A stretch of DNA of 35,911 nt, taken from contig JAEEXV010000409.1 in assembly GCA_016287975.1 (NCBI GenBank), forward strand, positions 1 to 35,911, written 5' to 3'. The notes beneath the pieces were generated by a model. The model did not search any database. It was not told where the DNA came from and saw only the letters and a program-made list of their open reading frames with translations. The stretch comes from Lentisphaeria bacterium (GTDB lineage: Bacteria > Verrucomicrobiota > Lentisphaeria > Oligosphaerales > Oligosphaeraceae). This document shows, in pieces, positions 23,326 to 33,973 of the stretch. The first letter of the stretch is position 1. Every line of letters begins with the position of its first letter. The position numbers and the translations under genes are program-made.

Positions 23326-24396
23326 TCAGGTGCGGTTGAGGGCGATGGTGTAGGTGCCAGGCGAGACGAAGGTGCTTCCGCTGACGGCGACGCAGACCTG
23401 CACCCTGGTGTCGCCCGCGTGGCGCTCGCAGAGGGCGCCGAGGTCGAGGGAGTTGCAGTCGCGGTCGAGGATGTCGAACCAGCGGTCGCCGAAGACATAG
23501 ACGTTGACGTCGGGCGAGAAGCCGATGGACTCCACGCCCGCGTCGCAGGCTGCTTCCAGGTCGAGCGAGTACCAGTCTTCCTTGTCCAGGAAGTAGCGCG
23601 GGTTGTCGAGCGGGATGTGAGGAGTGGCAGGCGGGTAGACGGCGGGCGTGGGCGCATGGCCCGCGTCCATGATGTAGTAGACGTTCTCGTGGCCGCAGAG
23701 CCAGCCCTGCTTCTTCTCTGCGGCGCCCATCCAGGACAGGAGGTCGACCGCGCCGTCGGGCGAGTTGTCGCCGCGCTCGGCGGCGGCTCCCTGGAAGTAC
23801 TGCGCGGCTTCGAAGTCGCCGATGTCGTAGGCGTGGCGGGTGAGATCGAGGACGCCCTTTTCAAAGTGGGAGTTCCACGAGGCGGCGGCCGCCGCGTCCC
23901 AGGAATCGCTGGTCACATAGGCGGCGCCATTGCCCTTGGGGCGTCCTGCGTCCCAGAGGTCGGTGGCGTCGCCTAGGACGATGAGGTCGCCGTCAAGGGC
24001 GAGTTGGTCGTCTGCGCGAAGACCGAGGCCGCCTTGTATGCGGAGGGTGGCGCCTTTTTTGACGACGAGTGTGTTCCTGCCGTCGCCTAGGTCGAGGCTG
24101 CCCGCGAGGTCGAGGGTGGACTTGGCCTGGATGGTCAGTTTGCTCTTGCCCTCGTCGCCGAGCATCGAGCCGCCGATGGCGCAACTGCCCTTGACGGTGA
24201 CGCGAACGTTGCCGAGGAGGTCGCCGAGGAGGGTGCTGTCGGCCATGGAGACGGTCATGGTGCCGTCAGTCCAGGATTCGATGGCACCTGCGGTGGAATC
24301 GGTCAGGGAGACGCGGGCGGCGTCGGAGATGGTGCCGTCGAGGAAGGATTGCTTGAGGGGACAGAACCGGAGAGGCGGTTGGCGGCGCCGCCGCAT
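23326..24396 (-). CDS. 3' part of a frameshifted repeat-rich surface-type protein
   Basis: A 356-aa open frame. Its first 11 or so codons (MRRRRQPPLRF..) are probably not real: they overlap the upstream part in another frame. The true sequence seems to join at CPLKQSFLDGTISDAARVSL, which continues the 'G-T-I-x-G/D' beta repeats of the upstream frame. After the repeats come KLTIQAKSTLDLAGSLDLGD and VVKKGATLRIQG, which also look like beta-helix rungs. The C-terminal region runs DWYSLDLEAACDAGVESIGF, then VNVYVFGDRWFDIL, ending TFVSPGTYTIALNRT. This resembles a pre-peptidase (PPC-like) beta-sandwich. One extra G in the G4 run at 24357-24360 would fuse both parts into a protein of about 923 aa. 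Confidence 0.62.
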   Translation of the reverse strand: MRRRRQPPLRFCPLKQSFLDGTISDAARVSLTDSTAGAIESWTDGTMTVSMADSTLLGDLLGNVRVTVKGSCAIGGSMLGDEGKSKLTIQAKSTLDLAGSLDLGDGRNTLVVKKGATLRIQGGLGLRADDQLALDGDLIVLGDATDLWDAGRPKGNGAAYVTSDSWDAAAAASWNSHFEKGVLDLTRHAYDIGDFEAAQYFQGAAAERGDNSPDGAVDLLSWMGAAEKKQGWLCGHENVYYIMDAGHAPTPAVYPPATPHIPLDNPRYFLDKEDWYSLDLEAACDAGVESIGFSPDVNVYVFGDRWFDILDRDCNSLDLGALCERHAGDTRVQVCVAVSGSTFVSPGTYTIALNRT

Positions 24397-26096
24397 TCGA
24401 TCGCGGCGCCCGTGCCGGTGACGCCGGTCAGTTGGACGGCGGCGAAGCCGGAGACGGTGCCGTCGAGGACGGCGTCTTTCAGGACGGCCTTGCCGACGAG
24501 GGCGTGCTTCTCGACGTTGGATTTGATGGTGCGCTTGCCGCCCTCGATGCCGCCCTGGACGGCACCGCCAGTGACCTTGACTTCCGCATAGCCGGAGATG
24601 CCGCTGGTGACGGTGGCGTCTTTGAGGACGGCCTTGCCGGTGGCGGCTTCCTCGGAGGCGGTAGTGTCCCCAAGTATTCCGCCGGGTTCCGAGCGCGCGG
24701 GGGCGGGCGCGTAGACGGGGCGGATGCCGCCGTAGCCGAAGTGGACGGTGCTCTCGTAGGAGCGCAGCATCGCCTGTTCGATGCGGGCGACGGTCGAGCG
24801 GGTGACGGCGACCTCGGCGAAGCCCGTGATGGTGCCGGCGGCCGAATCGGCGACAGTGATGGCGCCGCCAGTGGAGATTGTGCGCCGCGTGTGCTCGGTC
24901 ACCTCCGCGAAGTCGTTCTGGTGTTTGGTCTTGCTGGTGAAGGTGAAGGTGCCGTTCTGCAACCCGAGGTGTTCGTCCTCGACGGCCCAGGCGATGTCCT
25001 TGGCGGCGGCGTGGTCGAGGGCCACCTGGTCATATCCGGCGATGGTTCCCTCAATGGAGGCGCCCTGCGAGAGGGCGATGCGGCCGGTGCTCTTCTTCCC
25101 GACGCTTTCGGTGCGGGAGGCGCTGCCGCTGTCGACATAGAGGGTGTAGCCGCTTTGGCGGAGATCTTCCTTTTCCTCACGCTTATGGCGGAGTTCGCCG
25201 CCCGTGATGCCGCCGCTGACGGCGGTGGCGCGGAGCGTGGCCGTCTGGTAGCCGGTCAAATTGCCGCCAATGGTGCAGCTGGTGGCCTTGAAGGCGCCTT
25301 CGGCTTTGATGGCGAGGCGGTAGGTTATCTTGGAGACATGCTCCTCGGTGTGGAGCATGTAGAAGGGCATGAAGGGGAACTCGTAGGTGTCGCGGGTCTC
25401 GCGGCGCTCGGTGAAGGTCTTGTCACTGGTGGCGGCTTCCTCCCGTCGCCCGCCGACGACTGCGCCAGTGGACGCGTGCGCGAGGGTGACGCTCTTGTAG
25501 CCGCGGATGTCGCCAGTCTCGCAATACTCCCCGATGAACGAGGCGCCGATGGCGTTCCGCTTCCAAGTATAGTTGGCCTCGGCGGGTCTGGATTTGCCGA
25601 CGGTGGTCGTGAGGCGGGTCTGGCCGTCCCAGTTCGTGGCGACGGTGGTGGTGATGTCAATCTCCTCCTGGCACGAATAGGCCGAGCCCTCGTGACTCTG
25701 TGACGTGCGCCAGGTGGAGACCTCGCCCGCGACCGTCAGCAGATGGTCGCCGTCCCGCCCCTGCAACTGCACACTTCGGAAGCCCAGCACCGCAGCGGCC
25801 TCGCCGTGGCCGGAAAGCCGCGCCTTGTCCGCGACCGAGAAGGAATCGCTGGAATCCAGCATGGAGACGTATTCGCCCGTCGTGTCCAGTTCGCCCGATT
25901 GCGCGGCACGCAGGCGGTGGCGACCGACCAGGCTGTCCAGCGCGCCGACGGCCCAGGGTGTCTCCGCGTCGCCCGTGATCGTGACACTGCTGTAGCCGAC
26001 GAGATCCGTGTCGCCCAGATTGGGCTGCACGAGTGCGCGGCTGCCCTTGGCGGTGTGGCGTTCTTGTTCTTCAATCGTATACGGGGGGGCGGGCAT
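24303..26096 (-). CDS. 5' part of a frameshifted repeat-rich surface-type protein
   Basis: A 597-aa open frame with degenerate repeats of the kind 'I.G...Y..V.L..A....I.GG'. Examples are IRGYKSVTLAHASTGAVVGG, LTGYQTATLRATAVSGGITG, IAGYDQVALDHAAAKDI, ISGYAEVKVTGGAVQGGIEG and VSGFAAVQLTGVTGTGAAIE. The pattern suggests a right-handed beta-helix or other adhesin-type solenoid. The last residues (SNPSSTAPSPTPPASP) are frameshifted; the next repeats continue in the adjacent frame. There is no signal peptide and the first residues already lie in a repeat (LVGYSSVTITGD), so the 5' end may also be lost, or export may be unconventional. It is 123 nt downstream of the HAD gene and has a possible promoter of its own. 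Confidence 0.66.
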   Translation of the reverse strand: MPAPPYTIEEQERHTAKGSRALVQPNLGDTDLVGYSSVTITGDAETPWAVGALDSLVGRHRLRAAQSGELDTTGEYVSMLDSSDSFSVADKARLSGHGEAAAVLGFRSVQLQGRDGDHLLTVAGEVSTWRTSQSHEGSAYSCQEEIDITTTVATNWDGQTRLTTTVGKSRPAEANYTWKRNAIGASFIGEYCETGDIRGYKSVTLAHASTGAVVGGRREEAATSDKTFTERRETRDTYEFPFMPFYMLHTEEHVSKITYRLAIKAEGAFKATSCTIGGNLTGYQTATLRATAVSGGITGGELRHKREEKEDLRQSGYTLYVDSGSASRTESVGKKSTGRIALSQGASIEGTIAGYDQVALDHAAAKDIAWAVEDEHLGLQNGTFTFTSKTKHQNDFAEVTEHTRRTISTGGAITVADSAAGTITGFAEVAVTRSTVARIEQAMLRSYESTVHFGYGGIRPVYAPAPARSEPGGILGDTTASEEAATGKAVLKDATVTSGISGYAEVKVTGGAVQGGIEGGKRTIKSNVEKHALVGKAVLKDAVLDGTVSGFAAVQLTGVTGTGAAIECGGAANRLSGSVPSSNPSSTAPSPTPPASP

Positions 26097-26137
26097 GGGC
26101 AGGCAGGGAAAACGTGGCGGGACGGCGATTTGCGCTT

Positions 26138-26166
26138 AACATAATGCCTGCCGCCGGGACTGTCGC
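26138..26166 (-). promoter_or_regulatory. Candidate promoter for the repeat protein / M20 unit
   Basis: On the minus strand: GCGACA (26161-26166), 17 nt, TATGTT (26138-26143). Each box matches consensus at 4 of 6. It sits about 42 nt upstream of the ATG at 26096, in the gap after the HAD gene. Confidence 0.35.
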
Positions 26167-26219
26167 GCAGGGCGCGTCTGATACCAGTTGCCAACCCTCG
26201 TTTGGGGTATAGACCGATG

Positions 26220-26858
26220 TCAGACAAGGTCGAGGATCTGGTTGAAATCCTGGCAGGCGCGGGTGGCGGCGGTCTGGATGCGTGGCCAGTCGTCGCGGGA
26301 GGCCTCGTCGTAGAGGGCGAAGACGGCGAGGCCCGCGCGTCGGGCGGTCTCAATGGCGTGGAGGGCGTCCTCGATGACGACGAGGTGCGTCGGCGGGACG
26401 CCCAGTTCCTGGAGGATGCGCTGATAGAATTGCGGGGTGGTCTTGGGGAGGCCGAGTTCGGAGCAGGTGAAGATGCGGGTGAAGTGGCCGGAGATGCCAG
26501 TTCGCTGGAAGGCGGCCTCGGCGAGGGGGCGGTCGGTGGCGGTGGCGACGGCGCAGGAGTGGCCGCGCCGCCGCAGTTCGGCGAGGGTCTCGGCGACGCC
26601 TGGCTTGAGCGGCGCGGTGTCGCGGTAGAAAGAGGCGGCGAGGGCGTCGAGGCCCGCGATGATCTGCGTCTCGTCCTGCGCCAGCGGGTAGTGGGTGCGC
26701 AGGTGGCGGGCGCCTTCCTGCATGGTCATCGGGAAGAGCGTGCGCCACAATCCAGGCTTCGGGGCAATGCCAAGCGACAGGAGATAGCGCTCCCCCAGAT
26801 GCCGCCACAGCGGCATTGAGTCCAGCAGAACGCCATCCATGTCGAAGAGGAGATGCAT
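26220..26858 (-). CDS. HAD-family phosphatase (beta-phosphoglucomutase-like subclass)
   Basis: Predicted 212 aa. The HAD motifs are in order: I, LFDMDGVLLDS (Asp6 nucleophile, Asp8); II, VATATDR; III, Lys in LGLPKTTPQFY; IV, VIEDALHAIE. The helical cap between motifs I and II is the C1 type seen in phosphoglycolate phosphatases and beta-phosphoglucomutases. It is probably a cytoplasmic sugar- or nucleotide-phosphate phosphatase. No Shine-Dalgarno is seen. The leader carries TTGAATCCC, 14 nt before the ATG, from the 9-bp repeat array that separates this gene from prfC. Confidence 0.88.
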   Translation of the reverse strand: MHLLFDMDGVLLDSMPLWRHLGERYLLSLGIAPKPGLWRTLFPMTMQEGARHLRTHYPLAQDETQIIAGLDALAASFYRDTAPLKPGVAETLAELRRRGHSCAVATATDRPLAEAAFQRTGISGHFTRIFTCSELGLPKTTPQFYQRILQELGVPPTHLVVIEDALHAIETARRAGLAVFALYDEASRDDWPRIQTAATRACQDFNQILDLV

Positions 26859-26871
26859 CGCGCGGGGGAGA

Positions 26872-26997
26872 AGGGATTCAAGGGATAGTGAAGGGATTCA
26901 AGGGATCAAAGGGATCAAAGGGATTCAAGGGATATTCGGGCGCGTATCCCTTGAATCTCTTGTATCCCTTGAATCTCTTGAATCCCTTTGATCCCTT
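26872..26997. repeat. Inverted arrays of the 9-bp repeat forming a long hairpin after prfC
   Basis: The left half (to 26934) carries direct units such as AAGGGATTC and AAGGGATCA. The right half (26945-26997) carries the complementary units (TATCCCTTGAATCTCTTG and so on). The arms can pair imperfectly over about 45-50 bp around the short loop TTCGGGCGCG. The innermost 15 bp (GGGATTCAAGGGATA against TATCCCTTGAATCTC) pair with one mismatch. The right arm abuts the prfC stop codon, so on the mRNA this would be a strong structure straight after prfC and before the HAD start. Confidence 0.85.
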
Positions 26998-28604
26998 TAG
27001 ATCAGTTCGCTTTGCTGGGGGGAGTGGGTGAGCAGGGGCACCTCTGGGTTCTTCTCGGCGAAATAGGAGACGGACCATTCGTCTGGGAAGAGGAGGGCGG
27101 GGAGGTTGGCGTTGTCGACGGCGAGGCGGACATTGCTGCCGAGGTAGGCGCCCTGGAAGCGCTCGGTGCCGACGCCAGGGCCGAGCCAGCGGATCTGGGT
27201 GAATGGGGTCTCCTCGAGGCGCACCTCGGCGTTGTACTCGGTTTCAAGGCGGTGCTTGACGACCTCGAACTGGAGCTGCCCGACGGCGCCGAGGAGCGGC
27301 GTGCGCTGGACGTCGGAGTGGACGTAGTAGACCTGGATGACGCCCTCGTTGAGGAGCTGGTCGAGGCCCTCGCGGAACTGCTTGTATTTGGAGGGGGCGG
27401 TGTTGCGCAGGTAGCAGAAGACCTCGGGGGCGAAGCGCGGGATCTCGTTGTAGACGAGGCCCGGGATGGTGGTGAGGGTGTCGCCGATGCGGAAGCTGCC
27501 GTGGGAGACGAGGCCGACGATGTCGCCAGGATAGGCCTCCTCGACGGATTCGCGCTCCTGCCCGAAGAGTTTCTGGGGGTAGGAGAGGCGCAGGGGGCGT
27601 CCGCCGCGCGGGTTGGGGACGGTCATGTCCTTGGTGAACTTGCCCGAGCAGATGCGAACGAAGGACATGGAGTCGCGGTGGTTGGGGTCCATGTTGGCCT
27701 GGATCTTGAAGATGAAGCCCGAGAACTCCTCGCGGGCGGGATCGATCAGCCCCTGGGAGGACTTGCGGGGCTGCGGCGGGAGGGCGTGGCGCACGAAGTA
27801 GTCGAGGAGGAGCTGCACGCCGAAGTTGTTGATGCCCGAGCCGAAGAAGACGGGGGTGATGGAGCCGTCGTGGATGAGTTCGTCGTCGAACTCCTCTCCT
27901 GCGAGGGAGAGCAGGTCGATCTGGTCGCGCCATTCGCGGAGCATGTCGGGGTGCATGATCTCGGCGAGGCGGGGGTCGTCTGGCCCAGTGGTCTTCTCGG
28001 CGGCCTTGGCGGAGCCCTTGCCCTGGTTGGTGAAGAGGTGGAGTTCGTGGGAGAGGCGGTCGTAGACGCCCTTGAAGTCGGGGCCGTCGCCGAGCGGCCA
28101 GGTGACGGGGAAGGTGGCCAGGCCCAGCGTCTTCTCGATGTCGTCGAGCAGTTCGAGCGGATTGCGCGCGGGGCGGTCCATCTTGTTCATGAAGGTGAAG
28201 ATGGGGATGCCGCGCATCTTGCAGATCTCGAAGAGCTTGCGGGTGCGCTCCTCGATGCCCTTGCCCGCGTCGATGACCATGATGACCGAATCGACGGCGG
28301 TGAGGACGCGGTAGGTGTCCTCGCAGAAGTCGCGGTGGCCAGGCGTGTCGAGCAGGTTGACGCAGTAGCCGCCGTACTCGAACTGCAGGACGGTCGAGGA
28401 GATGGAGATGCCGCGTTCGCGCTCCAGGTCCATCCAGTCGGAGGTGGTGTTGCGCTGGTTCTTCTTCGCGCGCACCGAGCCGGCGGCCTGGAGGGCGCCG
28501 CCGTAGAGCAGCAGCTTCTCGGTGAGGGTGGTCTTGCCTGCGTCGGGGTGCGAGATGATGGCGAAGGTGCGTCGGCGGGCGGTTTCGGTCTGGAAGGGAT
28601 TCAA
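26997..28604 (-). CDS. prfC: Peptide chain release factor 3 (RF3), TTG start inside a repeat array
   Basis: Predicted 535 aa, close to the 529 of E. coli RF3. RF3 is a translational GTPase that recycles RF1/RF2 from the ribosome. The motifs are G1 SHPDAGKTT (18-26), switch region around RNTTSDWMDLERERGISI, G3 DTPGHRDF (86-93) and G4 NKMD (140-143). The C-terminal FAPEVFCYLRN and AVGQLQFEVVKHRLETEYNA are RF3-specific. No ATG exists near the expected N-terminus. Alignment to RF3 (ARRRTFAIISHPDAGKTT) puts the start at TTG 28604 (product MNPFQTETARRRTF) or at TTG 28613 or 28622. All three TTGs are in-frame units of the 9-bp array, which codes Leu-Asn-Pro. No Shine-Dalgarno is visible. The uvrA stop is 47 nt upstream. 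Confidence 0.92.
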   Translation of the reverse strand: MNPFQTETARRRTFAIISHPDAGKTTLTEKLLLYGGALQAAGSVRAKKNQRNTTSDWMDLERERGISISSTVLQFEYGGYCVNLLDTPGHRDFCEDTYRVLTAVDSVIMVIDAGKGIEERTRKLFEICKMRGIPIFTFMNKMDRPARNPLELLDDIEKTLGLATFPVTWPLGDGPDFKGVYDRLSHELHLFTNQGKGSAKAAEKTTGPDDPRLAEIMHPDMLREWRDQIDLLSLAGEEFDDELIHDGSITPVFFGSGINNFGVQLLLDYFVRHALPPQPRKSSQGLIDPAREEFSGFIFKIQANMDPNHRDSMSFVRICSGKFTKDMTVPNPRGGRPLRLSYPQKLFGQERESVEEAYPGDIVGLVSHGSFRIGDTLTTIPGLVYNEIPRFAPEVFCYLRNTAPSKYKQFREGLDQLLNEGVIQVYYVHSDVQRTPLLGAVGQLQFEVVKHRLETEYNAEVRLEETPFTQIRWLGPGVGTERFQGAYLGSNVRLAVDNANLPALLFPDEWSVSYFAEKNPEVPLLTHSPQQSELI

Positions 28605-28638
28605 GGGATTCAAGGGATTCAAGGGATTTAAGGGATTT
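28594..28638. repeat. Five 9-bp tandem repeats spanning the prfC start
   Basis: Plus strand: three AAGGGATTC units, then two AAGGGATTT, followed by AAAGGA. On the coding (minus) strand each full unit reads TTGAATCCC, in frame with prfC. Because the unit is nine bases long, gain or loss of units would change only the number of possible TTG starts and the leader length. Confidence 0.95.
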
Positions 28639-28651
28639 AAAGGAAAGCAAG

Positions 28652-31519
<2,868 letters not shown>

Positions 31520-31520
31520 G

Positions 31521-31556
31521 GGGATTCAAGGGATTCAAGGAGGATTCAAGGGATCC
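31521..31556. repeat. 9-bp repeat units immediately upstream of uvrA
   Basis: The plus strand reads GGGATTCAAGGGATTCAAGG, then AGGATTCAAGGGATCC. That is about three units of the same motif found at prfC and between prfC and HAD. On the coding strand TTGAATCCCC directly precedes the uvrA ATG. Confidence 0.92.
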
Positions 31557-31615
31557 AGGGGAGGGAGAGCCAGGCGATCCCTTTTATCTCTTGCATAATA
31601 TAAATCCCGCGCAGG

Positions 31616-33445
31616 CTACTGTGCGCAGAGCCAGTTGTGGAAGAACTGGGCGGCGACGGGGACGGCGGTGCGCCCGCCAGACTGGCCGTGGTCGATGATG
31701 CAGGCGATGGCGTATTGCGGCTCGTCGACGGGGCCGAAGGCGATGACCCAGGTGTTCTTGTAGCGCTCCTCGCCTTCGCCGACCTCGGCGGTGCCCGTCT
31801 TGGCGGCGAGCGGGATCCCCGCTTCGCGCAGGCCCGCGGCGGAGGCCTCGTGGGGGTCTTCGACGGCGTTCTGCATGGCGCGCTGCACCATGGCGAGGTG
31901 TTCCTGGGAGACGGGGAGGCGGTGGCGGATGACGGGCGCGGTCTGCTGGAGGAGGCGTCCGTCCTGGGTGCAGATCTTGGCGACGAGGTAGGGGCGGTAG
32001 ACGGCGCCGCCGTTGGCGATGGCGGCGGTGTAGACGGCGGCCTGCAGCGGGGTGATGGAGAAGGCGCCCTGGCCGATGGAGGCGTAGGCGGTGTCGACGG
32101 CGAGCCAGTTGCGCTTCCACCGGCGGCGGGCGTAGTCGCGGGCGGGGAGCACGCCCGCCGCGTCGCGCAGTTCGATGCCAGTGCGCTCGCCGATGCCCGC
32201 GGCCCGCAGGAACTGCGAGTATTCGTCGATGCCGACGGCGAGGCCGAGGTGGATGAAGAAGGGGTTGCAGGAGACGGTGATGGCGTCGGTGAGGTCGAGC
32301 ATGCCGTGGCCGAAGCGCCGCGCGCAGCGGATGGGGTGGTTTCCGATCATGAAGCGTCCGCTGCAGTCGTAGCGCTGCAGGGCGAGTTCGGGGCATTTTT
32401 CGAGGGCGACGGCGGCGAGGAGGGGTTTGACGATGGAGCCTGGGGTGTAGAGTCCCTGGGTGGCGCGGTTGAGGAGGGGGCGGTGCTCGGTGTCCTCGGC
32501 GAGAAGCTGCATGTAGGATGCGTTGAGGTGGTCGAGGCTGTAGGTCGGGGAGGAGGCCATCGCGAGGACGGCGCCCGTCCTGACGTCGAGCACGACGATG
32601 GCGCCCGAGTATCCCTTCAGGAGTTCCTCGGCGATTTTCTGGGCGGGGAGGTCGATGGTGAGGTGCAGGTCGTTGCCGTCGACGGGGGTGGTGCTTTCCT
32701 CGATGGTGCTGCGGGCGTAGCCGATGGAATCGACCATGACGAGGCGCGCGCCTGGGGACCCCGCGAGGGTCTGGTCGAAGCGGGCCTCCAGGCCGCTGCG
32801 CCCTGTGAGTTCGGGGCTGGTGTAGAGGCGCGGGAGATCCTCGAGGATGTCGTCGCCAGTCGGGCGCTTCCAGCCAGCGTAGCCGAGGACATGGCTCAGG
32901 ACGCCAGGAAACGGGTGGCGGCGCTCGACGCGGCACAGGATGTCGACGCCAGGCAGCAAGGGGAGGTATTCGGCGTATCTGGCCAGTTCGTCTTCGCTCA
33001 GGTCCTCCATGACGGTGAGCGGGAGGACGGGCTGGCGCTGGAGCTGCCGCTTGACGGTCTCGGCGGTCAGCCTCGGCACTCGCCCCAGATGTTGCGCGAG
33101 GCGCTGCTCGGTCGCGACGATATGCTCGATGGTGTGCCTCTGCACGCCTGGCTGGCGCATTTCGGAGACGTAGAAGACCAGGTCATAGTGCGCCTCGTTG
33201 TCGACGAGGACGGTGCCGTCGCGTGCGAAGATGCGGCCGCGGACGGCGTTGACGCGGACGGGGCGGATCATCTGGCGCTGGGCGCGTGCGAGGTGGTCGC
33301 TGCCCTGGAGCACCTGCACCTGCCAGAGGCGGAGGGCGAGCAGGCAGAAGAGGATGGATATGACGACAATGCAGACCAGCACGCGGAAATGGAGCATGTC
33401 GATGGCCTTCTGTCGCGCGACCTGGGGCGGGATGTCCTCCGTCAT
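31616..33445 (-). CDS. mrdA: Penicillin-binding protein 2, elongation transpeptidase
   Basis: Predicted 609 aa. A single N-terminal membrane anchor is at about 21-41 (RVLVCIVVISILFCLLALRL). A pedestal domain follows, with 'VNAVRGRIFARDGTVLVDN' and 'GRSGLEARFDQTLAGSPG', then the transpeptidase domain. Active-site motifs are SxxK at S337-K340 (TPGSIVKP), SxN at S392-N394 (TVSCNPFF) and KTG at 549-551 (AAKTGTAEVG). It cross-links peptidoglycan during cylindrical growth, with the Rod complex. The ATG at 33445 overlaps the mreD stop (ATGA), showing tight coupling. mreB, mreC and rodA are not in the window. Confidence 0.95.
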   Translation of the reverse strand: MTEDIPPQVARQKAIDMLHFRVLVCIVVISILFCLLALRLWQVQVLQGSDHLARAQRQMIRPVRVNAVRGRIFARDGTVLVDNEAHYDLVFYVSEMRQPGVQRHTIEHIVATEQRLAQHLGRVPRLTAETVKRQLQRQPVLPLTVMEDLSEDELARYAEYLPLLPGVDILCRVERRHPFPGVLSHVLGYAGWKRPTGDDILEDLPRLYTSPELTGRSGLEARFDQTLAGSPGARLVMVDSIGYARSTIEESTTPVDGNDLHLTIDLPAQKIAEELLKGYSGAIVVLDVRTGAVLAMASSPTYSLDHLNASYMQLLAEDTEHRPLLNRATQGLYTPGSIVKPLLAAVALEKCPELALQRYDCSGRFMIGNHPIRCARRFGHGMLDLTDAITVSCNPFFIHLGLAVGIDEYSQFLRAAGIGERTGIELRDAAGVLPARDYARRRWKRNWLAVDTAYASIGQGAFSITPLQAAVYTAAIANGGAVYRPYLVAKICTQDGRLLQQTAPVIRHRLPVSQEHLAMVQRAMQNAVEDPHEASAAGLREAGIPLAAKTGTAEVGEGEERYKNTWVIAFGPVDEPQYAIACIIDHGQSGGRTAVPVAAQFFHNWLCAQ

Positions 33446-33963
33446 GGGGCGTCTTCCTCCTCGTCGTCGGATGGTGGTTCGAAGGAGGTGGCGAGCCAGT
33501 TGAGGCGACGCGCAAGGACGGAGTTCAGCAGGGCGGTGACGGGCGGGAGCAGCAGGAAGGAGGCGAGGAGCTGCCCTGGCAGGCGGAGGAAGGCGGGGGC
33601 GGCGGCGCCTCGGCCGACCATGGCGCCGCACAGGATGGCGCCCCAGGAAAGGAATGCGATGCCGAAGGCGGCGAGGATGAGGCTGCTCCAGGAGGTGAGG
33701 TCGCCGTATCTGCGCCACGAGGCGGTGAGGAGCGCGACGAGGAACACCGCGAGCACCTGGCTCGGGAAGCGGTGCATCCAGGCGGCGTCCAGGCAGGCGG
33801 CGCCAAGAATCAGGGGTAGGATGGCGTGCCAGAAGCCGCGCCGCATGCAGAAGTGGAAGGCGCAGATCTGCAGCAGCGGCAACGACCACCCGAACGCCAT
33901 CGCGGAGACGAGCTCCACGATGGACGAGAGGAGGACGGCGCTGATGAGGACCAGGGAGAACAT
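33442..33963 (-). CDS. mreD: Rod-shape-determining protein MreD
   Basis: Predicted 173-aa polytopic membrane protein with about five hydrophobic segments, for example SLVLISAVLLSSIVELVSAM, FWHAILPLILGAACLDAA, QVLAVFLVALLTA and LILAAFGIAFLSWGAILCGA. It has an acidic tail, SDDEEEDAP. Size, topology and its position directly before PBP2 fit MreD. MreD sequences are poorly conserved, so context carries much of the weight. It starts 10 nt after the PHP gene's stop and overlaps mrdA by 4 nt. No Shine-Dalgarno is evident, suggesting coupling to upstream translation. Confidence 0.85.
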   Translation of the reverse strand: MFSLVLISAVLLSSIVELVSAMAFGWSLPLLQICAFHFCMRRGFWHAILPLILGAACLDAAWMHRFPSQVLAVFLVALLTASWRRYGDLTSWSSLILAAFGIAFLSWGAILCGAMVGRGAAAPAFLRLPGQLLASFLLLPPVTALLNSVLARRLNWLATSFEPPSDDEEEDAP

Positions 33964-33973
33964 CGGGTGTGGG

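Noticed and set aside
24340..24370. Programmed -1 ribosomal frameshift in the repeat protein
   Set aside because: The zero-frame codons at the C4 run (GTC CCC) do not form an X-XXY-YYZ slippery heptamer and I saw no clear downstream pseudoknot. A base indel is simpler.
31546..31605. 16-codon leader peptide ORF upstream of uvrA (MQEIKGIAWLSLPWIP)
   Set aside because: It ends in the 9-bp repeats, has no Shine-Dalgarno, and no attenuator structure or regulatory codon run was seen.
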